In this document: in pieces, positions 37,970-51,300 of the stretch | Numbering within the stretch: the first letter of the stretch is position 1 | How the letters are laid out: each line of letters opens with the position of its first letter | Source of the DNA: Pyrocephalus nanus | Taxonomy: Eukaryota > Chordata > Aves > Passeriformes > Tyrannidae | Length of the DNA: 64,000 nt | Direction of reading: 5' to 3' | NCBI GenBank assembly: GCA_038380795.1 | Contig: CM076270.1 | Coordinates: forward strand, 20,476,001 to 20,540,000 | Notes under the pieces: generated by a model | What the model was told of the DNA's origin: nothing | The model's input: the letters and a program-made list of their open reading frames with translations, nothing else | The model's database searches: none | Position numbers and translations under genes: made by a program

Positions 37970-39465
37970 CACCTATGTCTGATCTACCTATCCGAGGCAG
38001 TTCTGTTATGCCTGATACTGATCTATGAGTTTCTCAAATATTTTTTATTATAAACCATGAGCTCATGTTGTTTCTGTGTATTTTGCAAGGGCTTGTATTT
38101 ATGTTGTTTGTGGTAATAATTTGAAAGATACAAAAAAATCATGCACTGTTTCTGATAAAGCACTAAGAACAATACATTTTGTAGCTGCTTGGGGATATTT
38201 TTTTTTTTACCAAATATTCCACTTCAATACTAAGATCTGAATAGATTTGCAAGATCAGAATCACAGCCATTGTAGAGGAAAATTGGATGAGAATATACAT
38301 TTTTGCAGGGGAGTATAGTAATTAAGGCTGTATGAACCTTGATACCTGAGAAGGCTGTGGTTATCAAGGAGCTTAGTATTTAGCTTCTTGAAATGAAAAG
38401 ACTAAAATCCTAAATAATTTTGAATGCAGATTTGACATAAGTATCTTTTGGTTCATGCTTTCATATTATAGCTCTTTCTTGTGCAATAAATGAAAATTTC
38501 TAAGGGATCCATTGTTAATGTTATTTCTCATTCTAATTTACTTTGGAAAACCACGTATTTCAGTGAAACAAATAAATAAATAAAACAATAGTATCAGGTG
38601 ATCAGAAGAAGGAGCAAATTTTGAGTTACAATACTGTAATAAAACACATCAGATCAATAATGTTGGTTCTCCATCTGATCTGTGTTCTTAGCTAGGCAGT
38701 ATTCTATAATAGCTATTGATTGACTGAGAACTAGGTAGATACATTGTGGTTTTTTCTTTGTTTGCATAAGTCTACACCTAATCTTTGAAAGGTCAAGGGC
38801 CTCACATGTGTACATATTAAGATCACACGTGCTGTTAAATAATGATGGATGATGAACATAAAATAGAGCAGCTGATCTGGAAGATTGGCAGCTAATTTTT
38901 TTCTCAAACAATAAAATCCCTGATCAAAGCATTCAGGGAGATGAAGAGACAGAATTCTCAGAGATGAGATCCTGACTAAGATACTGACAATGGGCTCTGC
39001 CTACAAACAGCTGCAGATGAGGAAATTTTGTTTCAGTATTAATTATTATTAATATGGCAAGAGCTGCAAATTAAAAAGGAGAGGGGGAAATGATAACCAA
39101 CCCCACTCCACTCGACTTTCTTCCACTGTGTTTAAATCACGGCTTTTATTCAGACTTCAGGTGTCCTTGGCCAAAACTGGAAGCCATCACTATCCAAAAG
39201 ACATCTCTCCCCTATGCCTCCTCTCCCATGTGCCTCATTTAATATGAAAATTAGCAGATGTCCATGTTCATGTGCTCAAAGCTGCCTCAGCCCCAATATC
39301 TGTCTCCTGCTCGAACTCCACCTGCTTTCTACTGAAAGGTCTGATTTAACAGGTTTTGAGCTCAGCAGAGCCACTACGAGAAACGTGTCTCACCCAAAGC
39401 AGTTTGAACTTCTTTCTTTAAACTGAGGAGAAAGCAGTAGCCTTCTTTTAAGCATCATCTGGTAG
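37970..39465. other. Non-coding stretch, no gene seen
   Basis: AT-rich sequence with a short AAAT repeat near 38569-38585. No exon or repeat family is recognised. Confidence 0.55.
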
Positions 39466-39545
39466 CTAAAATGGGTTGCCCAAGAAGCTGAGCAGTACAG
39501 TTCACTGTTGCCCTCAGGCTGGAGACATTTAAATCCTCACTGTTA
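39466..39545 (+). mobile_element. Short CR1 LINE 3'-region relic
   Basis: AAAATGGGTTGCCCAAGAAG followed after a short gap by CTCAGGCTGGAGACATTTAA and ATCCTCAC resembles the CR1 segment 'atgggttgcccagagaggttgtg...ctggagatattcaaacccc', which encodes the end of ORF2 (NHWNNLP ... SLEVFK). It is in sense orientation on the plus strand. Only about 80 bases can be placed and divergence is high, so the boundaries are rough. Confidence 0.5.
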
Positions 39546-42500
39546 TCTCTCAGGGGAGAGTCCTGACGCAGAGTTAACAGCTCTCTGGGTCCAAGTAGGG
39601 CACTCTTTTAAGGCACTTTTGGCATCCAAAACAATTCTGCTTCTATCTTGTTGAATCTAGGTCACTATGCAACAAGCAATACAATATTTAAAAGTGGAAC
39701 AACCAGCAGGGACGTCTTTGAGTTTAAAGTACCCAAGTGAAAGCAACAAGTCCTTGCTGGCAAACCCTGCCAGCAGGACCAATTTCTGTATTTTACATTA
39801 GACAGTTCTCAGAGAAAAATGAGAAATAGTCCTGTTATCAGGATTTAGAATCCAGAGGTATGTCTGTGCTCAGCATTTCATACTGGATAGTTCTAACCAG
39901 CAGCAGCATCGGGAGATTTAGTTGCTTTACCAAGTATGTAGAAAGCCTAGAAGTCTCTTATGGTTTTGGATTTCACTTTGGGGCCAACTTCCTTAAATAC
40001 AGACTTCGCAATGCCTAAATTGTAGGCAGTGCAGACCTTTATTGGGCCTGGCCCCTTGCCTCTTTGTAAGATGGTCATGGTTTTATTCCCAGCAGAAACC
40101 AGGTGTGTTTACATCTGTGTATTAAATTTAGAGTCAAAGAGGTTATGGGAGAATACATTCCCTATATATCCTATTTCCTTTACAAAAACTTCCCCTGACT
40201 ATTAACTCAATCATCCTTAAAAATAGGGGTGAGGAAATGTCTTGACGCAATCCTATTTTTACCATTATTTACCACTGACATCATTGTGTGTATGTATAGA
40301 TAACAGAATAGCATTAAAACAGCAATTAAAAATGAGATTCTATCCATGGTAAGAAATAAATACAGTAGATCCGAGAGATACTGGACTACAGTTTGTAGGC
40401 ACGATTCCTTCTTTACTTCATTCCAACATTTTTGAGAATTTTATCTCCGGTTACTTGAGGGGTTATAAAGAGCAAAGAAATGTAATATTGACTCTTTGTG
40501 AGAGCTGATAGAAGATCTAGAATATTGATTAGGAAAAAGTGCTTATTGCTTCCAAAGCTGCTCTTTTCTGTTGATGAACCCAAGTTTTACATTAAGCCAT
40601 CTGTTTTGATGAACTGATTAAAGGCCATTATCGTGCGAGAGGGAGACTTGAGTGGTGCAAAGCACTGCAGCTCCGTTTTTCCCCCGGCTAAGGATCTCTT
40701 CCATGTGCTTTATTTGTTGTTGCTCAGCCATAAAATCTTACGAACTCACTGTGTGCTTCCATCAGAGCACAGCAACAGCAGCATCGGGTCAGACAGAACA
40801 TCCCAACCCTCTGCCCTGTTGGTCCCAGTGGCTGGCAGAGGGAAGGCAGCAACAGGGCAGACAGTGGCCTTTACCAGCAGTTTTTGACCAGGCACAAAAA
40901 GTTTGAGGATTTTTCTGATCATGGGTGGGTTGGGGGTTTTTTATTGTCATTCTTCTGGATGAGGTTTCTTTTTTTTTCTTTTTCTCTCTCTCTCCACTCT
41001 CATATGGTAAATCTTTCTGAAAGCATTAAACAACCCCCAGCTGCTGGAATTCTTAAGTAGCTCAAATCTCCTACCTAGGCCAGGGTGAGCATCGGGCCCC
41101 TTAAAGGAAAGGTTTAGCCCAGGGGGCCTGCGTATGGTGCCAAATGAGGGCTTGTGCAGGGCCAGCTGAGACGTAGGACAGCACAACAAAAAACTGAAGT
41201 ACCAGTTAGACTGTCTGATTAAGCTGTACTGGTTTCTAAGACCTGCTTGATAGGACAAGTGATACCCTTGATTCAGAGAACAACTGGAACATGGAAGTGA
41301 ATCAAGTGCTGTCATCTCAGTGGTGGCACCTGTGGCTTGTGCTTGTTTCTCCAAAGGTCCCGTGGAGAAGCACTGCAGAAACACCAGAGGTTACAGGGCA
41401 GAGTTCCTGAGCACATGAAAGAGACAGTAGGAGGTCAGTGAATGTTTAGCGATGTGTATTCTTGTTCTCACTTTGGGGTTACAAGTCTTGTGATACTGAA
41501 ACCTTTTGACTGGCTCAGTCCAGTAAGGTTTGCCTTTTAAGGAGTGACAATTTATGCAGTTTGTATGCCATACACCTCTCCTCCTTCCCTTCCTCAAATA
41601 TAGCATCAGTATGGGGGCTATGGACAGGAAGGAAGGATTCATTCTCCCTTTCATTTACTTTTAAGAATGTATAAACTAGGCTTCTGTAGTCAGTGCAAAA
41701 TTTTCATTGAGCACCATGAAGCTGGAACTGTAATTTATACATTTAGCAAAAGACCATAATTGCTAAAAATCTGAGTGACTCATGCTTTATGCTTCTAATT
41801 CCACAGGTCCTTTGAACGTCCCCACTTTATTTTGCTTTAAATACCAAGGCTTTGAATGGTTTCTAATAAAAGGTCACATAATTTTATTGTGTGTATAAAA
41901 CATTTCCATAATGGTGATAAATGTGTTGTCGAGATTGGGCACCTGCCATGAAATCTTCTCTTAACCTGCTTTGTATAAGTAGCTTCAATGTAGTCAGGAG
42001 ACATTGTGATCTGATAGACCAGGGATTTAAAGAGCAGGACATTACCCTTTTGAGCTCTAAAACCATAGAATAACCAGGGAAGAACAGCTCTTCCCCTCAA
42101 GTTCATTGAAGATTAAGTAAATGGTTGCTTAGCCCAAAATCTCTTCTGAAAGAATAGGAGTTTTAGTTCTAGATACTGTAATTGATTATCTGTGAATTTA
42201 TACTTTCTGTGACAGAGAGCTTGAGAATGTTAAAACCCAGCAGGAAGAAAATCCCCAGCCAAACATCAGGGAGGTGAAAGGCACCTGGAGAGTGCTTCCC
42301 AAGCCTCTCACCTGCTCCACTGTGTTCTGGTGGCTCAGAGAGATATGACAGAGAAGGATTTCTCTGATGATGAGTGTGGCTGACCACTGTCTGCCAGATG
42401 AGAGAATGAGAAGTGAGAAAATTCCGAGACTGAGCAAAAGCTAATTCAGAATTCTTTGCATTTCCTGAAGAAGCTCCTACTTCATATTCTGATGCTGAAT

Positions 42501-44749
42501 GTTGGCTTACTCTCAGACATGCAATGATACCACTTAAATAAGGTGATTTGTGGAAGGAGACTCATAATGGTCATGTGTTTGCTTTATTGCTTTTTTCAGA
42601 CAGATGAATATGATTTGTTAGCACTTACAGTTAATCACTTGTGGCTGCCTTTTGCAGTATTGCAAACATATGTGGAACTCCTAAGTTTTGAGGTAGAGAT
42701 ACTTCTCAATACCAGAGGGCAGAGGGAATTTTGACAGCTTAAACATCATGGCAAATCTCTAAAAAAAATGACATTTCTATTAAACAGGAACTCAGTCTAA
42801 GTAATTTTTTTTTCTTCTAAGTAATTTATTACAAAGATGAATATAGCCTGGACACAATGGTGTAACTCTTAAGCATCCCCACTCCCATCTATTCCCTCTG
42901 ATTTTCCTCATCTCTACTTTTGATTCTCTCCTCAAATATGTGCTCTAATAGCCAGTCTTGGTATAAGCTGCTCACTTGCAGCTACTGCAACATTGACGGA
43001 ATCGCTCACAAATTCAGATTTCTCCTACAGGAGCTACTTAGTGACATAAAGAGGATTTTCAGTGTTGGGTTTTAAGCACCTCAGGAAATAGACTGATATT
43101 TAATTTTTCATGTACCTATGTAATTCCATCAATTGAAGAAAAACTTTTACTTTCCTGTACTAGATGGGGATGAGCAACCACTCTCTGACATTCTGTTTAG
43201 GAAATGCCCAGAGTTTCTAACTGCATGTATATTGTTTTTATTAGACAAGTTGTATTTAGGTGCACCTTCATTAGCAAGATTTTTTAAATGACCCAGTTCC
43301 TTTTTATTTGAGTAAATCCTTGTTTCTGCTATGTAAGTTATGCTCAACTACAGTGCCAATTTCTTCAAACATACCTTAGGAATTTCAGGTGTAACCCCAC
43401 TTCCCCTGACAGCACAGAGAATAAAATCAGAATCTGACACTCTGCCTGAGAATAGTGGGAATCACAGTGAGAGAATTTGCTGAGCATGTATAGGTTCTGC
43501 AGGGGGAAGAAAATTAATAATAAAACCCCCAAAACCTCCAAAAAACCCCAGCTGCTATGCTGAGTTTGGAGACTCAAGGGTCCCTTTGGGGGATAGTGGG
43601 AAACAGAAGGGTTAAGCAGGGAAAATGAAATGGACTGTGCAGTCTCTATTTTCTGCCTGACTCCAGAGGCACTGCAGGCAGCTGTTGCAGATTGAGGCAG
43701 ACTTGTAATTTGCCTCTTGGGTCTGGCAAGGAATAAGGAGCAGTAACCAGTCTCCTACGGGGTATCCAGTCTCTATAACTAGCACAAGCAGAATATGAAG
43801 GCTAGATCCTCAAAGATACATAACTGTTCTGTGAAAGGGATGCTGAAATATCTGTAAGTTGAGGTCCCTACTGTGTGCTTTTAAGCACTTAAAAAAAAAA
43901 AAATCACATAAGATATTGAATAGAAGTTCACTATTCCAGTGCTGGTGAAGGGTGATCAGAGAGCTTGATGCAAAGAAAAATGTTTTCCAAATAAAGCCTA
44001 AACATTCTGACAATGTCTTCTGCAGGGTTCTGCTTGAGCCTTTGTGTTTCCTCTTCACTGGCAATGTCTGAGCTGACCCTCTGTGAGAAGAGAATACTAA
44101 CGTGAGCCCTGGTGTGTTGGAGCTTGGTACTTATCTCTGCCCCCACGTTACTTGATTTCTGTCACTTGGGGTAAGAGCTTGAGCATAATTGCTTTGAAAG
44201 CACAGTGCCCATTCCGAGCAAAATCACCAGAAGAAAAGAGACAATATCGAGAATCTTGTTATTTCTCAGGGCTGTGTTGAAACACGGCTGTTTAAACTCT
44301 CCAGTGATGTACAAAATCTGAGAAGCTCTGGAGAACTGAGAGCAATTTGTTCTTTATTACCAGAAGTGATAAATTACAGTAACACATGCAAACTTGATTG
44401 CTTTGGGTTTAACTTTCAATAACACAAGTATTACACATTACAGGTAATAGGAAACATTATACATCTTGCTATAACCGTGAGGTCAACTGGCAGCTTTCTT
44501 CTCCAATCACTATTTCTTGAGAAGAGCAGTATGTTGTTTTAGGTTTTGTGTTGGCCTTTTTTTTTTTTTTTACATATATGGGCTTGTATTTATACATAAA
44601 TACTGCCTTAAGCTTTGAGTGGAAGAACCTGAGGCTTGTAATATACCTGGGACAGGATCAGTTTTGACTCTGTCATTTTGTTGCTGATAAGGTGACTTTT
44701 TTCAGTTGACTCTGACAGCTCCTTATGTATAAGCACTCGCTTCTCACTT
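39546..44749. other. Non-coding stretch, no gene seen
   Basis: Contains a 145-codon minus-strand frame (40947-41384) and overlapping frames near 40633-40906. None shows a recognised domain, and the 145-codon frame ends in a Lys/Arg-rich tail produced by the T/C-rich tract at 40968-40997. A partial duplication of CTAAGTAATTT occurs near 42797-42828. No transposon family could be placed. Confidence 0.5.
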
Positions 44750-45253
44750 CTACCAGGAGCAGATTCTCACAGAGCTTTGATTTTTCTGCTTGGGAGGCAT
44801 ATTTTGTCGTAGTACATCAGGAGCAGACATGCTGAAAATTGGCTTTTCCAACTGGACACAGCCATAAAAATAGTTGGCATCGTGCGTGGCAATTATCACT
44901 TCAAACTCCTTGAAAAGTCTCACTTCCCAGGAGTTTGAAAAGCGAAGGTCTGCTATTCTCCTAATCTGCTCTGTATTTAACTGCAAGAAATCCATCTGCT
45001 TTATGGAATTTTGTCTGGATTTCAACAGTATCTTAAAGACAAAGAATGGGATTTTATGTTTGTTTTTCTTTGTTTTTTTTAAAGTAGGGAGCAGAAAAAA
45101 AGGTAGGAACACCCACAATTTTACATCTCTTCTTATTTGATCAAATGTCAAAAACACTGCATTTTTTCTATCATCCTTCAAATGAATTTCAATAACATAT
45201 GATTTATAGGGAGCATATTTTAAGGAAATTATCGCTGGAAACTTTGTTATCAA
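44750..45253 (-). other. Unexplained 167-codon open reading frame
   Basis: This is one of the two longest frames in the window; the other (173 codons) lies in the CR1 copy at 10.7 kb. It begins with ATG (MITKFPAIISLKYAPYKSY) and includes KDDRKNAVFLTFDQIRRDV, a lysine-rich centre (TLKKTKKNKHKIPF), then NTEQIRRIADLRFSNSWEVR and EFEVIIATHDANYFYGCVQL. The two flanking parts have a balanced, protein-like composition, while the centre comes from an A-rich stretch. A possible minus-strand acceptor (TTCTTTGTCTTTAAG) precedes FKILLKSRQ inside the frame, so only the downstream part might be an exon. I find no known domain. By a rough stop-frequency estimate, a frame this long in 64 kb of such DNA has a chance probability of the order of 0.1-0.2. 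Confidence 0.2.
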
Positions 45254-47209
45254 AATAATACTATTTTCGTTGGGATAAGTTAACCCAGTAAATGATCATA
45301 CCTTGTAATCTGTGTATGAACAGTCTTCTAAGCTTTAGTGTGTTCACAGGGGATGGGAAGGAAAGGGGCAGAACAGTAGTTTGCAATTGTCACCTGTGCT
45401 TCCTCAGTATTTTGCTATTTCTTCCTTAAGAATTAGGTCTTGTAATAATGGAAGGGGTTGTGCTGTTTTCAAGGCTTGCTTCTGAGCAAGAAATCCTTCA
45501 TGTACATGTGCCATTGACTGGAGGACAGGGCTGCTGAGCATCCTGAAGCAACAGGGTTTTAACATGAATTTGGGGTAAATGTGACAGTTTAATCATCTAT
45601 AAAATTGGTGTGCTGAAAACATGAGTATTTAATGACCTATGATGACTAATAGATTCAGATTTTTATAGACTAACCTATTGTCTGTATAGATTCTTACTCT
45701 GCTCTTTGTTACTTGCTGGTTATTCATTAAGTAATATGATCAACATGAAGCATTCTGTACAAATTGAATGCTTATGTTCAAATAATATTTCAATATATAT
45801 GAATTTATTAATCTCTCATATTCAGAATAAAACTGTTAACCTTTTTAGACCAATTCAAAAGGGGTCTAATTCAATGAACTTAACATATTCAGATTTGGTT
45901 AAGAGAGTTTTCCTTTCTTCTGTGATGAATATTGAACTTGCTGTAAAATCCAAGCTAATCTTTACTCTGTTTTTTTCCCCTCTTATCACATAACAGACAA
46001 ATGTTTCCTGCAGCTCGTGTGTTATACCAGAGCATCTGCCTCTGTATGAACCAACTGCCAGATAGCCTTAGCAAGCAGTCAATTTATGCAGTTGACAGGT
46101 TTATTACTTTATCAGTTATTTGCTCAAGGACAATTTTATTATATGCAAATCATTGACATAAATTGGGGAAGAATGAATTTATTAAGGGGTCCAAAATCAT
46201 CTTTCACCATTTGGTATGTGCATTTTTATTATGTAATGTATTTACTTCTAGAATATTCATTTTTTTGCCTGATAGCTGTACTGTAACTACAGGAATTGTC
46301 AGGCTTGGGTTAATGCTGATCTGTTTGTTTTGTATTTTTTAACAGGCTCTACCTTATTTCTGGTCAGAGTTCAGACTACATGGGGCATAGAGAACTTTGA
46401 CTTGAGATAGGGAGTTAAAAATTCATGCATAGGGTTTTACTGGATTTGACTTTTTAGAGTCCAAGATAGGAAGAAATTCAGATCTCTACTCATGGAAGCA
46501 AAAAGATTGTCACCTGCTCTGCAGAACTAATCTAGAACCTGGTCCATTTAATTGCCCAGGCAACTATTTTTTAGGTATCAGTAAAGAAATATTAGCCAAA
46601 AGTTCTGATTAAACACAAAACAAAACCAAAGAAAAAAATCCTACAACTTCTGAACAGTAAATAGGAATAAATATTTACATGGGAATTGGGGAGGATTTGA
46701 GATTTGGTTGCGAGGTCAATTTTGTTTGGTTTGGTTTTTGTTTTGTTTCTGATCTCATGTGCTGGCTTTTTCTTGCTGTTTTTTTTGGTGCTCTGTATGA
46801 ACACATTCATGTTGTTGAATTATGTTTTCACACATAGCCAGAGTGGATGCCTTTGTGGTGGCTTCCTCAGTGCTGGTGTCAGGAACTGCATACTCCTGTG
46901 CAGGGCAGGAGAGTGAAGATGTCTGTGCTTCACCCTGGAATGAGACAAAAGTGTATTATTTTCTGCTGAGAGCAGTCTTAAAATAGTTGTGTGCTCCCAA
47001 TGTCCTCCAACTATGCAGGGAAATGCTGTTAACACTCTAGTAGTAAATGTAGTATATTTTCTTCCTTTTTGAAATTATCTTAAAAAAAGAAAAAAGAAAA
47101 TTATGCAGGTTCAGGAATACTGGCATGTCTAAAATCTTAAGATTATGTGGTGGGAGAAGTTTGCCTTTTTCTTAGATCTAGTACTAGATGAAGTTTAAGG
47201 CTTGAAAAA
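45254..47209. other. Non-coding stretch, no gene seen
   Basis: AT-rich sequence with G/T-rich GTTTG repeats near 46722-46750. A 95-codon plus frame (45706-45993) shows nothing recognisable. Confidence 0.55.
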
Positions 47210-47340
47210 GCTGCACTCAAATCTTGGTTCTGTCACAGGACTGAGCATCTCATTCACTACATCTGTGCTTCAGTCCCCATCAGTAAATTGGGAGCAAAAG
47301 TAAGGTTTTGCAGGGATGAACACACTGAAAGCTGCTGGAT
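47210..47340 (+). repeat. MIR-like SINE relic
   Basis: The matches follow the MIR consensus in order: TTGGTTCTGTCAC ('ggctctgccact'), ATCTGTGCTTCAGTCCCCAT ('ctctgtgcctcagtttcctcat'), CAGTAAATTGGGAGC ('ctgtaaaatgggga') and GTTTTGCAGGGATGAACACA ('gttgttgtgaggattaaatg'). Divergence is heavy. The call is by eye. Confidence 0.6.
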
Positions 47341-48224
47341 GATCAGATTTCATGTTGATTGGGGCACAAAATTCTTAGATGTAAATTTGTAAGACTGAAG
47401 AAACATAATAAGGAGTCCAATTTATCTGAACTTGGAGCTGCAGAACCATAATGAGTCTCAGAGGCCTAAATAACTTTTATATCCTTTCTGTCTTAGAAAC
47501 TTTTCCTCCCTGTCTTCTTTACTCACACTTCATAGAACATTCAGTCATGTCAGAGGGTTCTAAGAAGATATTCCGTTTTTCTCACCCCAAATAACCAAGG
47601 TTTCCTGACTTTCCTGTGTATTAGAAGACACTCAATAGTTTCATCAGCCTGTTGAGGCAATAGGTTGAAAAAATATTGATTTTCTTTGAGCAAGACAAGT
47701 ACTTATGATGCATAATCGGATGTGTAGTGAAGGGGAGAAATTCAAGAATTTACTGAAGTTTTGTGTTTAGAGAAAGCTGGGCAGGAAAAAGGAAAATTAC
47801 TTTGAAAAAAAATCATTGTCAAACTTGCTTTACTGTATGCTTTGTCATTTGTAAGTTGCACCAAAATATTTGCATTTTAGAAATCAGCAATACTATGGTT
47901 TCTAAATTGTAATAAATGTTATTCTTTATAAAAATCTTAAGCTTATTTAGAACAGCTTATTTCAAGTTTGTCTTGAAGTTTTGGGTAAAAAAATCATAAG
48001 TATTTAAAACTGTGATTGGAGCCAGACAACTTGTCAACGTCTTGTGCCCAAGCCATTTAATTCATTTTGGAGTTGTCAAATTGAGGTTTTAAAGAGTTTT
48101 TGAAGACTTCAATGGATTTTTTTTTTCCTTTCCTGATGGCTTACTTTGTAAATCACAGATACAGAATGTGAAATGTTTGTATTGTTTTCTCAGTCATCCC
48201 TCGTGATTCCTTATATACTCAAAG
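47341..48224. other. Non-coding stretch, no gene seen
   Basis: AT-rich unique sequence between two MIR-like relics, with a T-run near 48117-48126. Nothing else is recognised. Confidence 0.55.
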
Positions 48225-48335
48225 CAGTTTACCCAAATAACACTTATGGGGAGGTAATAATTTAGAGATCTTTCTTACTTTCATCTTACCTCATCTTTCT
48301 TACACAATAATTATGTCTCCATTTAAAAAATGAGT
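48225..48335 (-). repeat. Possible MIR-like SINE relic
   Basis: AAAGCAGTTTACCCAAATAA, then GGGGAGGTAATAAT, and later ATAATTATGTCTCCATTTAA followed by AAAATGAGTGGGATAG resemble the reverse complement of the MIR 3' half ('gcgctttacatgtattaa ... attattatccccattttacagatgagg'). The match is weaker than the other two MIR-like relics. Confidence 0.35.
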
Positions 48336-51300
48336 GGGATAGTGGGTTCTTCTGTGCTATATGGACCTCAGAAGGTTCATTTAGATTGTGGAAGGTCTCT
48401 GTGTCCATCTTTGAAAAAAAAATCTGTTTCACACACTTGATATTCTGCTTTTAAACTGAGATAATATACATCCAACACAGTGTACCCTTAAACCTAAAAG
48501 ATGAACTTTGGGTTTAATGTGTGATTTGTGAGTTAATGTTGGTGAAGGATTATATGAAAGTATAGAAAGATTTGTGGTTCTATTTTCTACTAGGAAACTC
48601 TTTGCTCCATTCCAACCAAGTATAAATTTCTCCCTTGGATGTATGTGCTTTTAGAGTGTCAGTGAGATCTTTCTCAAGTGAAAATATTTGATTTACCTGT
48701 CTGTATGGGCTTTTTTAATAGCTTCTGTTTAGCAATGTGATACACTGAAAGAAGCACTATATGAACTGTATCCTCTGCTAATGTAAATCAGAAAAGCCAA
48801 GAAACTCACACCTCTCATCTTAATGTGATCTTTATGTTCTCATCTTAGTGCTCTCTTTGTTGATCAATATATAATAAGCCTCAGAGCATTCATTGAAATG
48901 CTTTTTCCATGCCAAATCTGGATGGGCAGGGTTTTTTGCCAGTATTTGTGCAATATAAGGCCTTTCAACTACTTTATGTTTGAAACAAATTCTAGATATT
49001 GCCTATGGATATAAAAATGTGTACACAATATAGGAGCATCCTATTATATCTAAATATATATAATTATTTATGTTTTCTTAACACTTTACTGTATGCAAAA
49101 TCCTCTGGTTTTGAAGGAGAAAGGTCACCCTGCCTTCCCTTTCCCAAAACTTCACGATTCCCAATGCAATGCCATCATTCCATGACATGAAGATTTTAAG
49201 TAGTGCCTGATTTCCTCTTTCTGATATTAATTCTTTATGTCAATTAACAGATTCAAACTCTTCAGAACAAACGTTAAAATTCTGTGAGTGATAGCTTCCT
49301 GCTGGTGGTTTATGACAGAATAGCACTGCATTTTCAGAAAATTCTTTCTGATAATATTGTGCCACTACTTAATGACAACAGGAAGCCATCAATCAATAAA
49401 AGTTCTCTATGTTTCACTTAAAAAAACCCCCTTATTTTTAATAGAGAGAAAGAAGTAGGGCCAAGAGGGGGAAAGCAGATGGTAAACTGATGGAGCCATC
49501 CAGTATAAAGTCTCTTAAAAATGTCAGATTTCAAGCCATGAAAAGAGAGGTTGCAAAGAATTTTAATTCCCAGCCAAATCTTGATGCTCCAGCATTTCCT
49601 GTACAAAGCAAACAAACAATACAAAAAATCAAATCCCAATATGTAATAAGCTATCTTCTGCCATCTTTCCTTACTTTCCTTTTTAGTCTGTAAAGCAGTA
49701 GTTATTGCCTCTGAAGTAGCAATAATAGTACATAGTATTCTCCTTAATATGAAAAAGTTAATTTTAGATACATTTTATATATGTGTGCATGTATATATAT
49801 GTTTATGGGAAGATTTAAAAACAGTCTTCATTTTTCATGTAGTTTTCCAGTGACTCTGAAGTCTCATAATGTCATTTTCTTCCTTTTTTTCAGTACATTT
49901 TATATAAAAGGCACTGAAAGACTCGAAAATAACTTGTGCTGAAATTGGAGGGAGAGATAGAAAGACAGGCTCTCTTCCTTCCTTAAGCATTTTTAGATAG
50001 GAAATTCTTACAGGCAAAGCAGAATAACACAAGAACTATATTAGGTGTAACAGGAGATTGAAAGGGAGGAAATGTAAATCTGGCATCAGCACTATGTTTG
50101 GAGGAAAAAATCAATTAACCTGCATGAGTTAAGGAGAGGTGAAAGGATTGAAGAGGCTTCAGGTTCAAAGCTGCCTGTCTTATTCGCACTATTGAGTACC
50201 TCTAGTGGGTGTCAGAGGCAAAAAAAATTAATGTGGAGAGGAAATAAAGGAAATAAAAAAGTAGATACACATCTAAGAGAATGTGTATTGTTATCTAGTG
50301 AAATAAACATAACAGAATAAACTACACTGGCAATTATCTCATCAGATTCTATTTCCATCCAGGACTATTCTGAAGTGATCTCCTTCTGAACTCTTTGCTG
50401 AGCTTTTCTCTAGAAACTCTTTCAAAACTTAACAAAGTAGTAGATATTTTCATACATGTTTGGTCAGTTTGAATGGGGTTCTTTATAGGTGGAAGCAACA
50501 GGCTGCTTACAGCATAACACTAATATATTCTAGATGTGTGATTACACCCATAATTCATGCTATTTACCTTCCTTCTCTGCTTCTGTGAATTCTTAAACTA
50601 TCTTTTAAAGCACAATCCTAGTAGAAAATGGAACTGTCTGAGGAAAAGAGATCTGTGACACATCATGAAATTAGGAAGACTATAAAGTAACTAGAGAAGG
50701 AAGTAGGATCTAAACTCTTAATTGATAGCATTTTATCTTCAGTTTCACTACTGAACCACTATTATAAGCACTGGCAATGTACTCAACTGAAAAGAATATG
50801 TGTATTTTGCAGGGTGTGATAGACATTCTGGATTTCTATGTAAGGTCTGACTCAAAGCAATAATTACAAAAGCTGAGCTTCAATAAGTGAGGCAAAACCA
50901 GCACAAGTAAAAAAGTGCTGGGTTAATGCAATGATGAAGCGAAACACCACTGAAGCCATTAAATTCTGACAATTTGCAATTTCTACATCGGTTTAAGGTG
51001 TCTTTTGTTTTATACAGATCTGATCAGTGTGGATCCTCTTGTCTCACATCATCCAAAACTGTGTATTTGGATATCTTGGGTTATTTCCCAGACTGGATGT
51101 CACTATAGACTTTTCAACCCGACTTTGTTTGGGTCAGTGTTTCCTGTAATGTCCAAAATAAGTTCCCAGTGCTGCTCTGAGTTGTTACTCCCATAGTCCC
51201 AAGTAGGGCACTTATGCAGACCTTTTTTTTTTCAGAATTAAAGTCTGCACTTCATACACTGTGTTAGCAACCTTTTCACATCCTTAAAACTGATTTTCAG

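Noticed and set aside
40947..41384. 145-codon minus-strand reading frame
   Set aside because: Its C-terminal Lys/Arg-rich part comes from a T/C simple tract, no domain is recognised, and no convincing splice signals bracket it. Chance is the simplest explanation.
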